Positions 12,072-24,490 are shown, counted from the stretch's first letter. The stretch: DNA of 64,000 bases from Oscheius onirici (GCA_932521025.1 OW051470.1:9534501-9598500), one strand, 5' to 3'. A program made the numbers and translations. Notes: generated by a model from the letters alone, not told the origin.

Positions 12072-14443
12072 TTTTCTTGTTATATTTTGAATTGTTACCT
12101 CGTTTTTGTTGAGCATAAATCCAGTATCCTTCCTGCTCGTAAAGAGCGCGCGCGCGAAAAAAGTTGTTATTCAAAAAGTACGCGCACACGGGTTGGTACG
12201 CAGCGGCCGCGATGACGTCACTCAGTATGACCTTTCTCATTACCCTTTTCCGCCGTTTTTCCCCGTCGAATTTTCGATCAAATGGCAAGTTGTTTGTGAC
12301 GGAAAAGAGGCCGTGGGGCGGCAAATCCGCAGGGAGAGCGCTGGCGATCAATAATGAATTAAGCGCAAACAACAAGCAGCAGGGCGCGAATCAGCTGCCT
12401 ATCACTGATTTTGGCCGGAGTGCTCTAATCTGAGCATATTTTACTATACTTTTTCATCATGTTTAATGCTAAAATTTCTGGGAAATAGCACTTTTCGTAT
12501 TTTTATGATGAAGTTGGAGGATGGCGTAAACAAGTCCCGACAACGACTTTTTTTTGTGGCTAAACTTGAGCTTTTCTTTGTATTTTTACATAGTTTCTTC
12601 CCTTGTCCTTCCTAAAATCATTGAGAAGCCTTTTTTTCGTTGCATTACCCAAAAATTGGATGATTGTGCTTTTAAGATTTATGTTGCAGAAATTTTGGTA
12701 TTTTCCCGTTTAATTCGGAAATTTATCTTCATTTTTCCGAAACTTTTGAAGGCTAGGACCGAACTAAGAATGAGCGATTCTTTTATTCTTTTAGAAAAAC
12801 AGCGAATATCGTATCACGAGCAAAATTTGTTATTTGAGCCAAAAAATCCCAGAATTCTCGCTTTTTTTCTCTTGACAATTTTTGTAAAGACATTTTCTCT
12901 CATTTTCTATTTTCACAAGTGTTCTTTGTCTATTTTCGTGAAAAAAAACTGCAGAAAAAAATTGAGCTCAGCTTTGAGAAAACTACGGACGTAAAAACAC
13001 GTCGTACGTGGGAAACATTTTCGTTGTGACGGGCCCACCAGTTCAAAACGTTTATCATTGTTGAAATTTATTTCCTTTCCTTTATTTGGCAGAATTTGCT
13101 CTCGGAAATGCAGGAAATATCAAGCAATCTTGTCTGAATTGTTCCCTGTAACGCTCCGCACTGTTCTCCTAAAATTTGCCTCATTATTTTCATGAAATCC
13201 TATACCTTTATTCTGCTAGACAACTATGTGTTTTTCAGCCCTAAATCAAAGCTTCTCGCAATAGCCTCGTTGTCATAAATCAATCCTGTTAGTGTCTCAA
13301 GCTTTGGCCTTGTCCACTGCGCTCGGTTCGAGGCTATCTGGCTGGACTTTCATAACCTTCGAGCGCTCTCACAGTCCAGCTGTTTACGTCGAACGAACGA
13401 GATGATCGTCCAGTGTGCGCACTGTATCGAATCGATTTGACAACCCCCACGGCCTTTTTTTTGCCCCAGAAATTTGTGAAGCCTGCACAAACATACAAAA
13501 AGGATATTTTCCCCATTTTCTTTTTTTAATGTCACTCTTTGTGATTATAGAGTAATTTTAGACCACTTTTGCCCATCAGGCTTGTTATTTGTGAAAACTG
13601 CAGTAAATGCTTCTTCTTATCTACTTCCTTTAGTTTTCGCCTTCTTCATTTGACCACATCTCGCAGAAAATGTTAGGAAACCCCACAACTTTCACCAAAC
13701 ATTTATTTCAACTGATTTTCACCCGAATTTCCATATTTAAAAAAAATGATTCTGATGCCAATTCCACTTTTCCTAGCATTCAACTTTCTTTACCACGGCA
13801 ATAATTTCCTGTTCCGGTCAGGCTCTTTAGAAATTTTAGAAAACTTATCACCCCCAGTCCTGGAAATTGACTTGTTTTGAAGTTGTCAAAGCTCTCTGCA
13901 GCCAACCAGTTTGGTCTTATCGCACTCAAAGTTCAGAGAAGTCTTCCGTTTTTGTGATACGGGAGAGAAGTAAGGCATGTGACCGTTGTTGCCTCTTCCT
14001 TCGCCTGGTTTCAGGATGAGACCACCCTGAGCAGTTATTTTGACTGTTGTCAACAGGCAACAAAGATTATTTTTGTCACGGCATTGTTCACCTACTTTTG
14101 CTCTTCACCGTCCTACATTTTTCATATAATTTGCTCAAAAAAACTTAGATTTGATAGCTATTGTTTGAACAAATGCCAAATTTCTGCAAATCTCCTTGTT
14201 AAAAAATTAATCGACGTGTTTATGTCAAGTCGTGTTAATGCAGACAAGACTTGATGCCGAGTGTGACGCCTCAAGCCGCTCCTCCTCCCCTTCCTATCCT
14301 CTCGATTAATCTAATCCTTTCATGCGGCTCCTGGCTATTCACCGCACATCATGTCACTTCTCCTCATCCCATTTCTTACCAGTTTCTAATTAGACCAAGG
14401 TTATCTTCATTCATTTTCCAGTTTTTCTCTGTTCAATGTCCAA
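12072..14443. other. Intergenic region upstream of daf-2
   Basis: 2.4 kb of AT-rich sequence. It contains a frame of 146 codons near 12554-12994, but its composition (Phe/Lys/Leu-rich, rich in simple tracts) does not look coding. No RNA gene or repeat family recognised; it presumably holds daf-2 promoter and leader. Confidence 0.5.
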
Positions 14444-17400
14444 ATGAGAGTGAAGCGACGGAAAGAAGTCTCACCAGCTGGAAGTCCCTTCTTCCGAATA
14501 GCACTGTACTTTCTGATAAGTTTCTGTATAATAAAGGTGAGTAGTTTTTGCAGATTTCACATCCTTTCTCTGACGAAACATGACGCAGCATTGTTTTCGG
14601 AGATTTGTGACGAATGCTGTGTGAAAATGTACTATGGACTGGTTATGAGAAGCGGGCGAAGCTTGACATACAAAAATTCTCATACCCAAAACCTTTTCGA
14701 AAAAAATTGTCAGGCGGAATCAGTAGAATTAGTGCAAGCGAGAGGTTGAATCAGGCTCCATAAGCTGGATTGTCCAAAGTGATCGGGAAATTTTTATTAT
14801 AGGAAATCTGTAGGAAAATTCACGAGAATCCTCTGATCGACCCTCGGTTGAAGCCTAACAAGCTGGAAAACTCCGTTCCAAAAAACGAAATCGATAGAGC
14901 TGTTATTGCCTTCATCACAGCGCACAGGCTTCTTGATCTTTCTCAGCGAGCCTAGCAACGGAGAACGGGGAGATAAAAATGGGGGAAAGAACTAGGAAAA
15001 CATCTATGATGCGTTATAATTTCCAGGAAACAGATGCCTTCGCGGAGCGGCGATGCAAAACTATGGACATTAGGAATTATCCTAATGGGAGGACGTGGCC
15101 AAGGAAGGATGCTAAAAAGGATCAATCTGAATTCACGTACGGGCTTGGAAGAACAAAATAAGTTGTGATTTCAGGCAACTCGATTTGAACTGTACCGTTC
15201 TTGAGGGATCCTTTTTAATGTCCATGGTCGCTTACACAGATCATGATAATCGGACATTCACAAAAGAAGACTTTCCGCGTTACGAACATCTCCGAGAAAT
15301 TACGGGTTCTCTTCTTATTTTTCAAGTCAAGTGAGTTTTATACTTGATTTTAATGTACCCATTATTTTTTACACATCTAAAATCATATTTCTCAGTGGTC
15401 TCAAATCGCTGAAATGGCTCTTCCCAAATCTGCGCGTCATTGGCGGACAGAACTTGATTCAGCACTATTCTCTGATTGTCTATCAAAATGAGGAGCTCGA
15501 GGAACTCGGTCTCGACAATCTGCGAGTGATTCGAAATGGCGGTGTAAGAATGGCCGAAAATCCCAGGTTTGTTTCCGATCACTTTTTAGAAGAAGCCCTG
15601 AGAAGCCTCTTCAACATCTTGTTTACAGACTCTGCAATGCCAAGTCAGTCAACTGGCGTCATCTGCAGTTCGGTACGATCAACGATGTACTTGTCGACGA
15701 TTCTTCGGAAATCAGCGTCGGAGAGGGCAAGATTGAGCCCTGCGCTGATGTCTGTAAGCCGAAAGATCAAAACCGATGTCTTCAAAGTGAAAAGGGCATT
15801 TCCTGCTGGAGTACGGAGAGCTGTCAGCTGGGCTGTGAACACGACAGGAATGGCACTCATATGGGACCGGGATGCTCTGACGACACCTGGGAACGCTGTC
15901 ACAGCGAATGTATTGCCGGATGCGCTCGACCAAATGATCCCACGGCCTGCTTCGTCTGTGCACATATCAGTCACGAGGTTTGTATAATCTTTGTTCACAA
16001 AACGTCAACAAAAAAAGTTCAAATGTTCTTGCAAAATTCAAATTTTCAGGGCCGATGTCTTCCCAAATGTCCCGAGCCACTCTACTCCTTCCTTGACCGT
16101 CGCTGCGTTACCAAAACTACTTGTGAGAGCCTCGATCCGAAGAAATCAGCAGGTCAAATTGATACCTGGAAAGCTTTCAAAGGTCGCTGCCATTATCACT
16201 GTCCCGACCAGTACGAGGAAGATCCGGCCAACAATAAGACCTGTCGACACTGTGGAAGTGACTGCATCCGAAAGTGCAAGGGAAATATCACCATCGACAG
16301 TTTATCAAAGGTGAGAAGATCATGTAATTTGAGACATTTGCTATTGTTTAGGCGCGAACACTAGAAAAGTGTACAGTAATTGATGGCCATCTGGAGATTG
16401 AGATGAGGATCGGTATGGAAAGTGTGGCTGCTTCGGAAATGACAAAGGCTTTTGGGAGAATCAAGATCATCGATGGGTTAGCCTTGAAACTATTTTTTAT
16501 CTTATTTTGTATTTTTATGAAACTTTTAAACTAGTGGTTCATATTTTCAGATACCTTCTGATCCGTCTGACGCCCTCCCTTGTAAATCTCTACATGTTCA
16601 AGAGCCTTCACACAATCACGGGGCGTTATCTGTACAGGGACAAGTAATTTTGTTATTTTTTCTGTTCAGATATAATATTTTCAGATATGCTATTTCGGTC
16701 TACGAGAATGACAACCTGCAAAAGCTGTTCCCACCTAATCCGGACTTTAATGTCACTGCCGGTTATTTCCAGTTCCAGAACAATCGAATGCTTTGCTTCG
16801 ATCACATTACGAACTTGATGAAGGGATTGGACAGAGACAAAGAAATCGACGATTTCGATCAGAGCAGGAACAGCAACGGAGACAAGGCGATCTGTAGCGA
16901 GTCCTCTTTTGATGTACTGGTCGCTGCCGTCAGTTCCACGTCCTTCCGACTGCAATGGAAAGCCTTCAATACGACCGACATGGACTACCGAAAGTTCCTC
17001 GGCTACGAGATTAAGTACAAGGAAGTCGAATTTCCCGATCCCCTCATGTCAATTGATGATGATCGCTCCGCTTGCTCAGACTCTTGGAACAACCATTTCC
17101 TCGAGGTTTTTGGTTTTAAAGCCCCTACAAAAAAATTCTATTTTAGGTGAAAACAAGTGTGACTGAACATGGTCATGTGCACATGGATCACAAGAACGAG
17201 GAAGGCGAATGGGTCATGGAAGAGATTGCAAATGAACTGATCAAGCCGAATACCTAGTAGGGATTACTTGATCTATGTAATATAATTATTTTCAGTTATG
17301 CCTTCTACGTCACCACATCCATGGTCCGACACGAAGGAGCAACTAATGCAGTCTCTAGAATCGGTTTTCTTCGAACCCACTTTGGAAATCCCGACCCGCC

Positions 17401-20400
17401 GATTTGGAAAGTCCATCAGGAGAGAGGAACTGACACTATTTTGTATGTTGAAACGATTTCAGAACACATAAACATGTTCAGCTTACAATGGGATCCTCCA
17501 ACCAGGCCGAATGGAGAAATTACTCACTACATTGTGACGTACAAGCCACAGACGGATAACAAGTATGTGGAGGAGTATGGAGATGGTTGCTATGAAGGTA
17601 AGGCGTGAGTGACAGTGACTAATACAAATCTCCAGATCACGACACGGGGAAGGAGAAGATCACCGAAGATCCCACGACTCTCTCACCCGGGCAACAGCTC
17701 CTTCTCTCTACAGTAGCCCCTCCGGATACTTGTGCCGCTCACGGTTGCTGCGCCTGTGCCGCGGATGCCAAAACCACATCAGAACAGAGGCAAGAAGCAG
17801 CGAATTTTGAAAATGCTTTGCAAGATATCGTCTTTGTACCGAAGTGAGTTCGCGGACAACACCTCTCTCCCCCGCTTCTGACCTCATGTCCTCCGTCTCT
17901 TACGCTTTTTATTTTTGTCCTCTTACATGTTTTAAGTTGCGAGATCTCGTGGAATCCGATTCATTGCGACAACCACAATCCAGCCAGTCCGTCGCTGGTC
18001 CGAAAACGGTCCATTGACTGGGAAAGGCGGAGGAAGAGCATCTACCGTACCCCACACAACATCCGGAACTCGATGGCGGCTGAGGATACCGAGTAGGGGG
18101 CCGCAATATGCATGTCTGTCTGTATTTTTACATAATTTTCGTCCTGACACAACTGTCCTACCCCATTCTCTCTTCCCTTAATGCATGTCGTGTTGTCCGC
18201 GTAGCGTCCGCTCTTTTCTATGTAGCTAAATATGGTGTCTTGCAGAAGTACAATATCCTACAGGAATGTTCCAGAATGAGAAAAACGCAATTTTTTACTT
18301 ATACATAATCAAAAAAATTATAGAATCAAAGTTATCGATGCGAGACCAGATGCCAAAAATATAACATCCAAAAAGATTCGCAACCAAAGTTTAAACATTG
18401 CTTAAAAATTTTGATTTAGCTAAATAAATTTGCGTAGATTTGACTGAGTATCCCACTTGAGCACGTTTTATTTGTGGCAATGGGTCTTGCAACGATACTG
18501 GATAAAACAAATCATTCTGGAACATTCCTGTGCCACTTTCAGCTCATCTTATCTTCAACTTTAGGTCCGAAGATTCTCTGAGAGTCAAGCGCTCAATCCG
18601 ACCACCAAATCAGGACAAAAATGCAAACAACAGAATTGAGGATATCCTTAACGTATTTTCTGCTTAATTTTTTCCAAATGGCTAATTTTCTCAGAAAATG
18701 GATAAGCACGAGGCACTGAACGAGCCGATGAGAATCAATGTGACCTCTACGAATATTACTCTGACTGGCCTGCATCACTATACTGACTACTTTGTGAGAA
18801 TTTTTTACAGTTTGATCAAAAAAAAAACCTTCAGATTTCTATCAGTGCATGCCAGGACGTTACTGCTGAAGCTCATCACTGTTCCATGAAGAAGGCCTGG
18901 AAAAATATTATGACCCGAGGAATTCGGGAAGCTGATCTTGTGGATAATAAGACCGTCAACGCGGTAGTGTACAATGCTACCGGAGTGGTTAACATTACCT
19001 GGAAGGAACCAAAAGAACCGAATGGTCGTGTGAGGCTCTATGAGATTACCGTAATCAATATGGATACCAAGACGGTAAGTATTAGAAATATAAAATTTTA
19101 TTCTGCCGTTTGCAGACTCCTCACAAGCAGTGCCGTGGCTACAAAGATGGCTGGACACCCGAGAAGGGAATCGATTTTACCGGACTTAGCAATGGAAAGT
19201 ACCACGTTGAGATCAGAACGCGATCCCTTTTGCCAAAAATGTCCGAGCCCTGCATCTACGAGTGGTTTGAGATTGCCGTGCCTGGCTTCTGGACAACCGA
19301 GGTCAGTTTTCGGATTCCTATTTTTAGAACCAAGAATACATTTTCGCGCTTTGTGATGTTCTGAAAAGTTGTAGCTTTTGTACCTTTGGGTCAGGATATT
19401 GCTCCGCCCCTCTTGGGCGGGAGAGAGTTATCTAGGAGCTCACTCCTAAGTCAAGGGTCCTCCCTTCTGGGTGTCCCCACGTTCAATACGTATCAATGTT
19501 AGAGAGTAATAAACCTATGATCCTGTAAGGTTTTTCCTCTCTTCCTAATTAGGCTCTATCCTTTTTCCCTCTATTGAACCACCGTCTACGAATCTTAGAG
19601 ACTAGAGTCTAAATAGAACATGACAAAACGAAAAAATAATCTTTTTTGATGTCAAAATACCCGAATCTTTCAGAGAATCATAATCTGGGGTTCCATAGCC
19701 TCCGTCTTCCTTCTGATCTTCTCCATTATTGCCTACTTCTTCTTCAAGAAGTACTACGGAAAAAAGGTTTGTTTTTATTTAAATTCTAGCTAAAAAAATC
19801 TAATATTAAGATGATAGAATACGCCACACAGTTGATCTCAGCCAACCCGGAATACCTTTCACAGCAGGACGTTTACAAGGCTGACGAATGGGAACTGCCA
19901 AGAGGAAAACTGACCGTCGAGGATTGCATTGGAAAGGGTACTTTTGGACAGGTTTTTAGCTATTTTTTATTTAAAAAATGATCAATTTAGGTCTTTAAAG
20001 GCTATGGCCATCAGCTACAGACAGTCCGAGGTCACATTTTCGGTCCCTGTGCTATCAAAACCGTCACTGAGAGCTCTAATTCAGCGGAGAGAATTCATTT
20101 CCTGCTGGGTGAGTTGAAAAACAAAAAAGATTTATGACAGCGTGACTCGAACCCGGGCCCTTCTGGTATGAAACGAACACACTACCACCCTGCTATGTGG
20201 TGCGAGTCGCGCGGTTTCTTGAAACCTGAATTTATACCTCTTGTAAAATTATTGCATTTTCAGAGGCTTCTGTGATGAAGAAATTTGACGCTTCGTACAT
20301 TGTTAAACTTTTTGGTGTTGTCTCTGACGGACAGCCCGTTTTTGTCGTCATGGAGCTCATGGACAACGTAAATGCTGATTCCTAGAAAAAAACGCAGTCT

Positions 20401-21649
20401 CTTCAGGGAAATCTTCGAGATTACTTGAGAGCACGACGACCAGATGGGGAGGAAAATGTGGAAAACTTGCCGGCTCCGACAGAGGACGAGATGCTAAGAT
20501 GGGCACTACAGATTGCTGATGGAATGGCCTACTTGGAGTCGTTGAAATTCTGCCATCGTGATCTGGCAGCAAGAAATTGCATGGTTTCGAAGGATCTGGT
20601 CGTCAAGATTGGAGGTAAGGACAGAGAAACAGAAGAACAGAGAGACTGACAGTAACTTTTCAGACTTTGGAATGACTCGAGACCTCTGCTACCGAGAATA
20701 CTACAAGCCTGCCGGGCGACGAATGATGCCAGTACGTTGGATGGCTCCGGAGTCACTCCTGGACGGAAAACATGACATCAAGTCGGATGTCTGGAGTTAT
20801 GGAGTCGTACTGTACGAGATGTGGACGGGAGGACAGCTGCCTTACACGGGACTGGCCAATGAGGAAGTCATTGAACACATCAGGAAGGGACGGAGTCTGG
20901 ACGCACCACCTCAAACACCACAAACTTGGGCTCTATTGATGAAGGAGTGCTTCTCACATGCTTCCAGGGAGAGACCTAACTTGTAAGTTTATTGTCTACA
21001 TCTGAAAATTTTGGTCAATTCCTTTAAGTGTCGCAATGGCGCAGTCGGTTAAGGTCTTGCTTGGAAAATATATGGTCAGAGGTTCGAATCCTCTGAGCAT
21101 TTTTTTCTTGCTGTAAATTTTTTCTTGTTTTCTACATTTGAAACATCCAACTTTCAGCTACACCATAGTGGACGAGCTCTTCGAGCTTTCGGAAACGAAG
21201 AATGTTGACCTGCAAGGCTTTGACGAGGTATAGTCTAACTGTCAGCTCAAAACAAAGAAATTTTAAGGCTTCCTTCGTCTTCAAGCACCCTGAACTGGCC
21301 CAGGCTGAATCCAACTACGGAGACGATGAGAATCCATACCAGCCGGATCCGCTCTCGAATTTCATCAATGACCAGTTCGAGCCGGGAGAGGTAAGCTTGC
21401 TCCTTGAAAATCTAACGCATTTTTGGAGTATTAAAATAACTTTCCAAAGCAGGTCACATCGCCAGAACGAATTCGAATTTCGCGCTTGACTTTTTTCCCT
21501 TTTTTTTTACTTTTTTTTTTAATTTACCGAATATACAGGAAACCCAACGTGAGGAGCCGGTCAACAACCGCGGCGCCAAAGACACTCCAGATTGGGAGGA
21601 GGGTGTCTCTCTCCGAAATGGCATTCTGGTGGCGGAACACGAAGTCTAG
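14444..21649 (+). CDS. daf-2: Insulin/IGF-1 receptor tyrosine kinase, DAF-2 type
   Basis: 26 exons, 1484 aa: 14444-14536, 15027-15136, 15175-15330, 15396-15566, 15629-15977, 16050-16310, 16352-16476, 16551-16643, 16685-17105, 17147-17256, 17296-17597, 17636-17843, 17937-18092, 18565-18652, 18695-18793, 18835-19074, 19116-19301, 19674-19766, 19811-19951, 19991-20108, 20264-20367, 20407-20614, 20664-20982, 21158-21227, 21268-21390, 21539-21649. Order: signal peptide ([20 protein letters not shown] then a hydrophobic run), L1 domain ([19 protein letters not shown]), furin-like Cys-rich region, L2, FnIII domains, insert with basic cleavage sites, one membrane segment ([20 protein letters not shown]), then kinase with GKGTFGQ loop, CHRDLAARN and DFG. 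The activation loop [20 protein letters not shown] is of DAF-2 type. It starts the conserved insulin/FOXO pathway. The C-terminal tail is short. AATAAA lies at about 21912. Confidence 0.95.
19349..19379. repeat. Half copy of foldback repeat family B
   Basis: This 31-base stretch (TGATGTTCTGAAAAGTTGTA core) matches one arm of the hairpin repeat at 24816-24880 and 62053-62115. The other arm is missing. It lies in the daf-2 intron before the membrane-segment exon. Confidence 0.55.
19402..19545. other. Cluster of consecutive short hairpins in a daf-2 intron
   Basis: Four stem-loops follow each other: CCGCCC/GGGCGG (19404-19420), TAGGAG/CTCCTA (19433-19448), AAGGG/CCCTT (19453-19466), and AGAGAG...AAACCT/AGGTTT...CTCT (19501-19541). 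Such density in an otherwise AT-rich intron suggests a structured RNA or a decayed repeat. No known RNA family was recognised. Confidence 0.35.
20131..20202 (-). pseudogene. tRNA-like sequence, probably tRNA-Met-derived pseudogene
   Basis: On the minus strand an A-box-like TAGCAGGGTGG, a loop TTTCATAC with anticodon-like CAT, and a B box GGTTCGAGTC are correctly spaced over about 72 bases. The acceptor stem and most of the anticodon stem do not pair, so it is probably a relic. It lies in a daf-2 kinase-domain intron. Confidence 0.35.
21030..21102 (+). pseudogene. tRNA-like sequence with anticodon-like GGA (Ser)
   Basis: A box TGGCGCAGTCGG, a loop TTGGAAA and a perfect T arm (AGAGG-TTCGAAT-CCTCT) are spaced as in a 73-base tRNA. 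The acceptor (GTCGCAA against GAGCATT) and anticodon stems do not pair, and the long variable arm of tRNA-Ser is absent. Probably a degenerate tRNA in a daf-2 intron. Confidence 0.4.
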
Positions 21650-22354
21650 AGCCCCTTCCCAGTTTCTTGTCCCTGTACATTTACCCCGAATCTCCTAAAT
21701 CAGAACTGTGTTACTTTCTCTCCCAGACGCGTTCACCATTCCTGACACTGTTTCTCATTTTTCACCACGGGTATTCTCTCTCCTAGATTTTTGTAAGAGA
21801 CACATCAAGACATCTCTCCACGTGTTGTGCGACGAATTCCGTTTCTCCAGTACCTACATACACACATTCCACACGGGTACCACATCCCCCGGACACAAAG
21901 ACTGTGCATAGAATAAAGACGTATCTTTTAGTTGTGTACCGAATCTGGAGGGACAGAGGGATAAAGAGACAGAGGGAAAGAGGGACGGAAGGACCAAAGA
22001 GTCCGAGAGATTCACCGTCAGACCCAGCATCCCGTTCACAGACAGCCATTGCTTTATATGTGTTCCAAGGCAACTGCCGGACTGACTCTCGAATATATCG
22101 GAGCAGTTGCATAGCCAACCGATGAGACAGAGAGACTGATTATTTTATTTCAGACTCTACCAGTGATGTGCGGAAATTTTTTTCCGCGCGGAATTCCGCG
22201 GAAATACCGCGGAAAAATGCTGTCGACCGTAGGCGAAAATTCAGCCTTCCGGGAGCAAAGTTCGTGGACAATTAATTGCTTTTCCTTGCCAAAAGCATGG
22301 TCAATTAGAGTTTTTTTTTTAGAAAAGCTAAAAATTATGCTTCAAATTTTGTTC
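21650..22354. other. daf-2 3' flank and start of repeat-rich intergenic region
   Basis: It contains the daf-2 3' untranslated region, with an AATAAA near 21912 about 260 bases after the stop, then a purine-rich GGGACAGAGAGAC tract and a hAT-like end. No gene seen. Confidence 0.5.
22161..22230 (+). mobile_element. hAT-like transposon end (solo or decayed)
   Basis: It starts with CAGTGATGTGCGG, followed by palindromic CCGCGG/TTCCGC repeats. The start resembles two other ends in this window (CAGAGATGTGCGG at 29442-29430 minus, CAGGGTTGGGCGAAC at 40484-40470 minus). hAT terminal repeats commonly begin CAGNG. The opposite end and the target duplication were not found. Confidence 0.4.
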
Positions 22355-23440
22355 GAGGTTGGAAACGCCCTTCCAGAGCTAAAGTCGACATTCTTGACTT
22401 TGCTCTGTCACGGAGCCCTAGTCGTGGTTTCCCTTTCATTCCCCCTTTGTTACTCTCCTCCAGTCACTCTCCCTGACCCTCCAAAGAAACTACCGGAATT
22501 GTATTGGAACCCGCTCCCTCCCAAGTCTAATTTCAAAATGTAGGACTTGAACGGGCGACCCGTTCAAGTCCTACATTTTCTGAGTCTCAGTCCTACTGTT
22601 CCTTCCCGTCTCCTCTTGTCACTCTGTTCCAGTCACACAGATCCAATAAGAAACTACCAAAGTCGTTAGAACACTTCGCGTACTTGTTAGTCTAATTTTT
22701 CCCTCGTGTCCCTGTATCCCTTCGTATATTTTCCGTGTACCTATCCTTCCCTGCTGATCTCCCTGTCTCTATTTTCATGTGCTCCTGTTATCCCTATCCC
22801 TGTTCTCCAGTTGTGATATTGCCCCCTTGGAGCTAAACTTATAGTAGAAACCCCTTTGAACGCTTTCCTGTAGTCCTAACCCGCACTTGATTCTCTACTG
22901 TCTTGACACTACCCAGTAGAAAATAATCAAAGTCCACACTTGCTAACAGACACACAGAGACGCGAGAGCAATTTAAAGTGGATTGTGTGTTTTTATCTAA
23001 TCCACTTTAAATTGCTCCCAAGTCTGTGTGTGTGTCTGTTTGAAGCTCTAATTGAGGATAAGGAGGAGGGCTTTGTGTGCACAAATTAGTTTTTAACAAG
23101 TCGCGACAGGACAAGCAAGTGCGCGAAGTGTTCTAACGACTTTGATAGTTTCTTACTGGGATTGCGTGACTGGAACAGAGTGACAAGGGGAGAAGGGAGG
23201 GGGAACTAGGGCTGAGACTCACTAAAGCTAGAAACGGGCCGGGCGATTCGTTCAGGTTTTTGAAATTAGGCTTGGGAGGGAGCGTGTTCCAATACAATTT
23301 CGATAGTTTCTTTGGAGGGTCAGGGAGAGTGAGGTGGAGGAGAGTAACAAAGGAGGAATGAAGGGGAAACCACGAGAGCTCCCTGACAGAGCGAAGTCAT
23401 GAATTCATATTTTAGCCCTGGAAGGGAGTTGCCAACCTTG
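22355..23440. repeat. Large foldback (long inverted-repeat) element
   Basis: The left half (from about 22355) and right half (to about 23440) are diverged inverted copies. Examples are GTTGGAAACGCCCTTCCAGA against TCTGG/CCCTGGAAGGGAGTTGCCAAC, GAAACTACCGGAATTGTATT against AATACAATTTCGATAGTTTC, and TCGTTAGAACACTTCGCG against CGCGAAGTGTTCTAACGA. The centre is near 22985-23005, flanked by AATCCACTTTAAATTGCTC and its complement. The left arm has about 200 extra bases (22690-22890). No protein-coding frame is seen, so it would be non-autonomous. Confidence 0.8.
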
Positions 23441-23773
23441 TTTCTGCAAGTTCGTGTTCGTTCAGTTGGAGAATTCAGGAATTCAGGTAGAAACGCTTCT
23501 GCAAAACGACGTTTTCTCTGGTCAGTTTGTTTAAAAAAATATCCTTTTCAACATTTGTAAGGAGACTTCCATTCAAAGTACAAGGCATATCTTTATTACT
23601 CGAACAAATTTGACGAAAGTACAAAAAACGTATTTTGTATGGATAACACGTGGCGTGAGAGGAACCGCCTATACATTTATAAGGTAGGAGAGCATCGATG
23701 GAACTGAACAGAACCGGTAAGCGAAGCGGTCGTTTTGGCAGGCAGTTTTTTTTAAAGGACTGTGTGTCCAGAA

Positions 23774-24490
23774 TTAACGACGACAGCAGATGCAACGAAT
23801 GAGAGACAAGACGAAAGAAGCCAAAGTGATGACGGCAATCACAGCCAGGACCACGATTACCCACGTCTAGAAGCAATTTTATGTTAAAATGTTTAAAAAA
23901 AATTACCTGAAGGTTGAAGCAGCAGTCCTTGTTGGCCGTTCCGCAGCATTTGTAGTAGTGGAAGACGCTGCTTCCGGGGCACTTGGTTCCGACGACGGGA
24001 AGCGGGCAGAACAGGTCACCGTCCTAAAAAAAATAATGATCTTGGGCAAGCTTTAAAAGGCTAAAAATTGGTTTGATGAAAAAGCAAAAAAGTCGCACTT
24101 ATATGGGTAGAGCTCTGAAAGGAGTTTTCTGATCAAAACTCAGGGCTTTCCCCCATTTTGAACGCTAGCCTTTTTCCGTTCCGAACGCTCTTGCATTTAA
24201 AATCACAGCAGTCAAAATTGTTTCACTTTTTTTCGCCACATCCTTCGTCTGATTCTGTATGCATCGCCAACAAGAGAACATTCAATTGTGTGTGACAAAT
24301 CGCTGCGAAATGGACACCCCAATCAGAGCCTCACGAAATCTGAGGGCTTCAAATGTTGCTCTAGCAATCTATTTAGGGAAGCGCTACCAACCTTGGTCGA
24401 TGTGACTTCATTGACGGCATTCTGAACGTCTTTCTCAACGTCGGCGTACACGACGGAGCCTAGAAGGAGCAGGACGACGACTGGAAGCAT
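23774..24490 (-). CDS. Small cysteine-rich type I membrane protein
   Basis: Three exons: 24490-24392, 24023-23907, 23866-23774; 102 aa. The start MLPVVVLLLLGSVVYA is a clear signal peptide. A short extracellular part follows, with cysteines in the pattern C-P-L-P...CPGSS...YYKCCGTANKDCC. Then comes one hydrophobic segment (VIVVLAVIAVITLASFVSSL) and a short cysteine/arginine tail (RCICCRR). This layout is seen in many small nematode surface proteins, but I do not recognise a named family. An acceptor CTTTCAG ends one base before the ATG, so the mRNA is probably trans-spliced immediately upstream of the start. The gene stands alone between repeats. Confidence 0.7.

Noticed and set aside
12554-12994. 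146-codon open frame upstream of daf-2
   Set aside because: Phe/Lys/Leu-rich translation of AT-rich DNA, no domain, no splice context; looks like chance.
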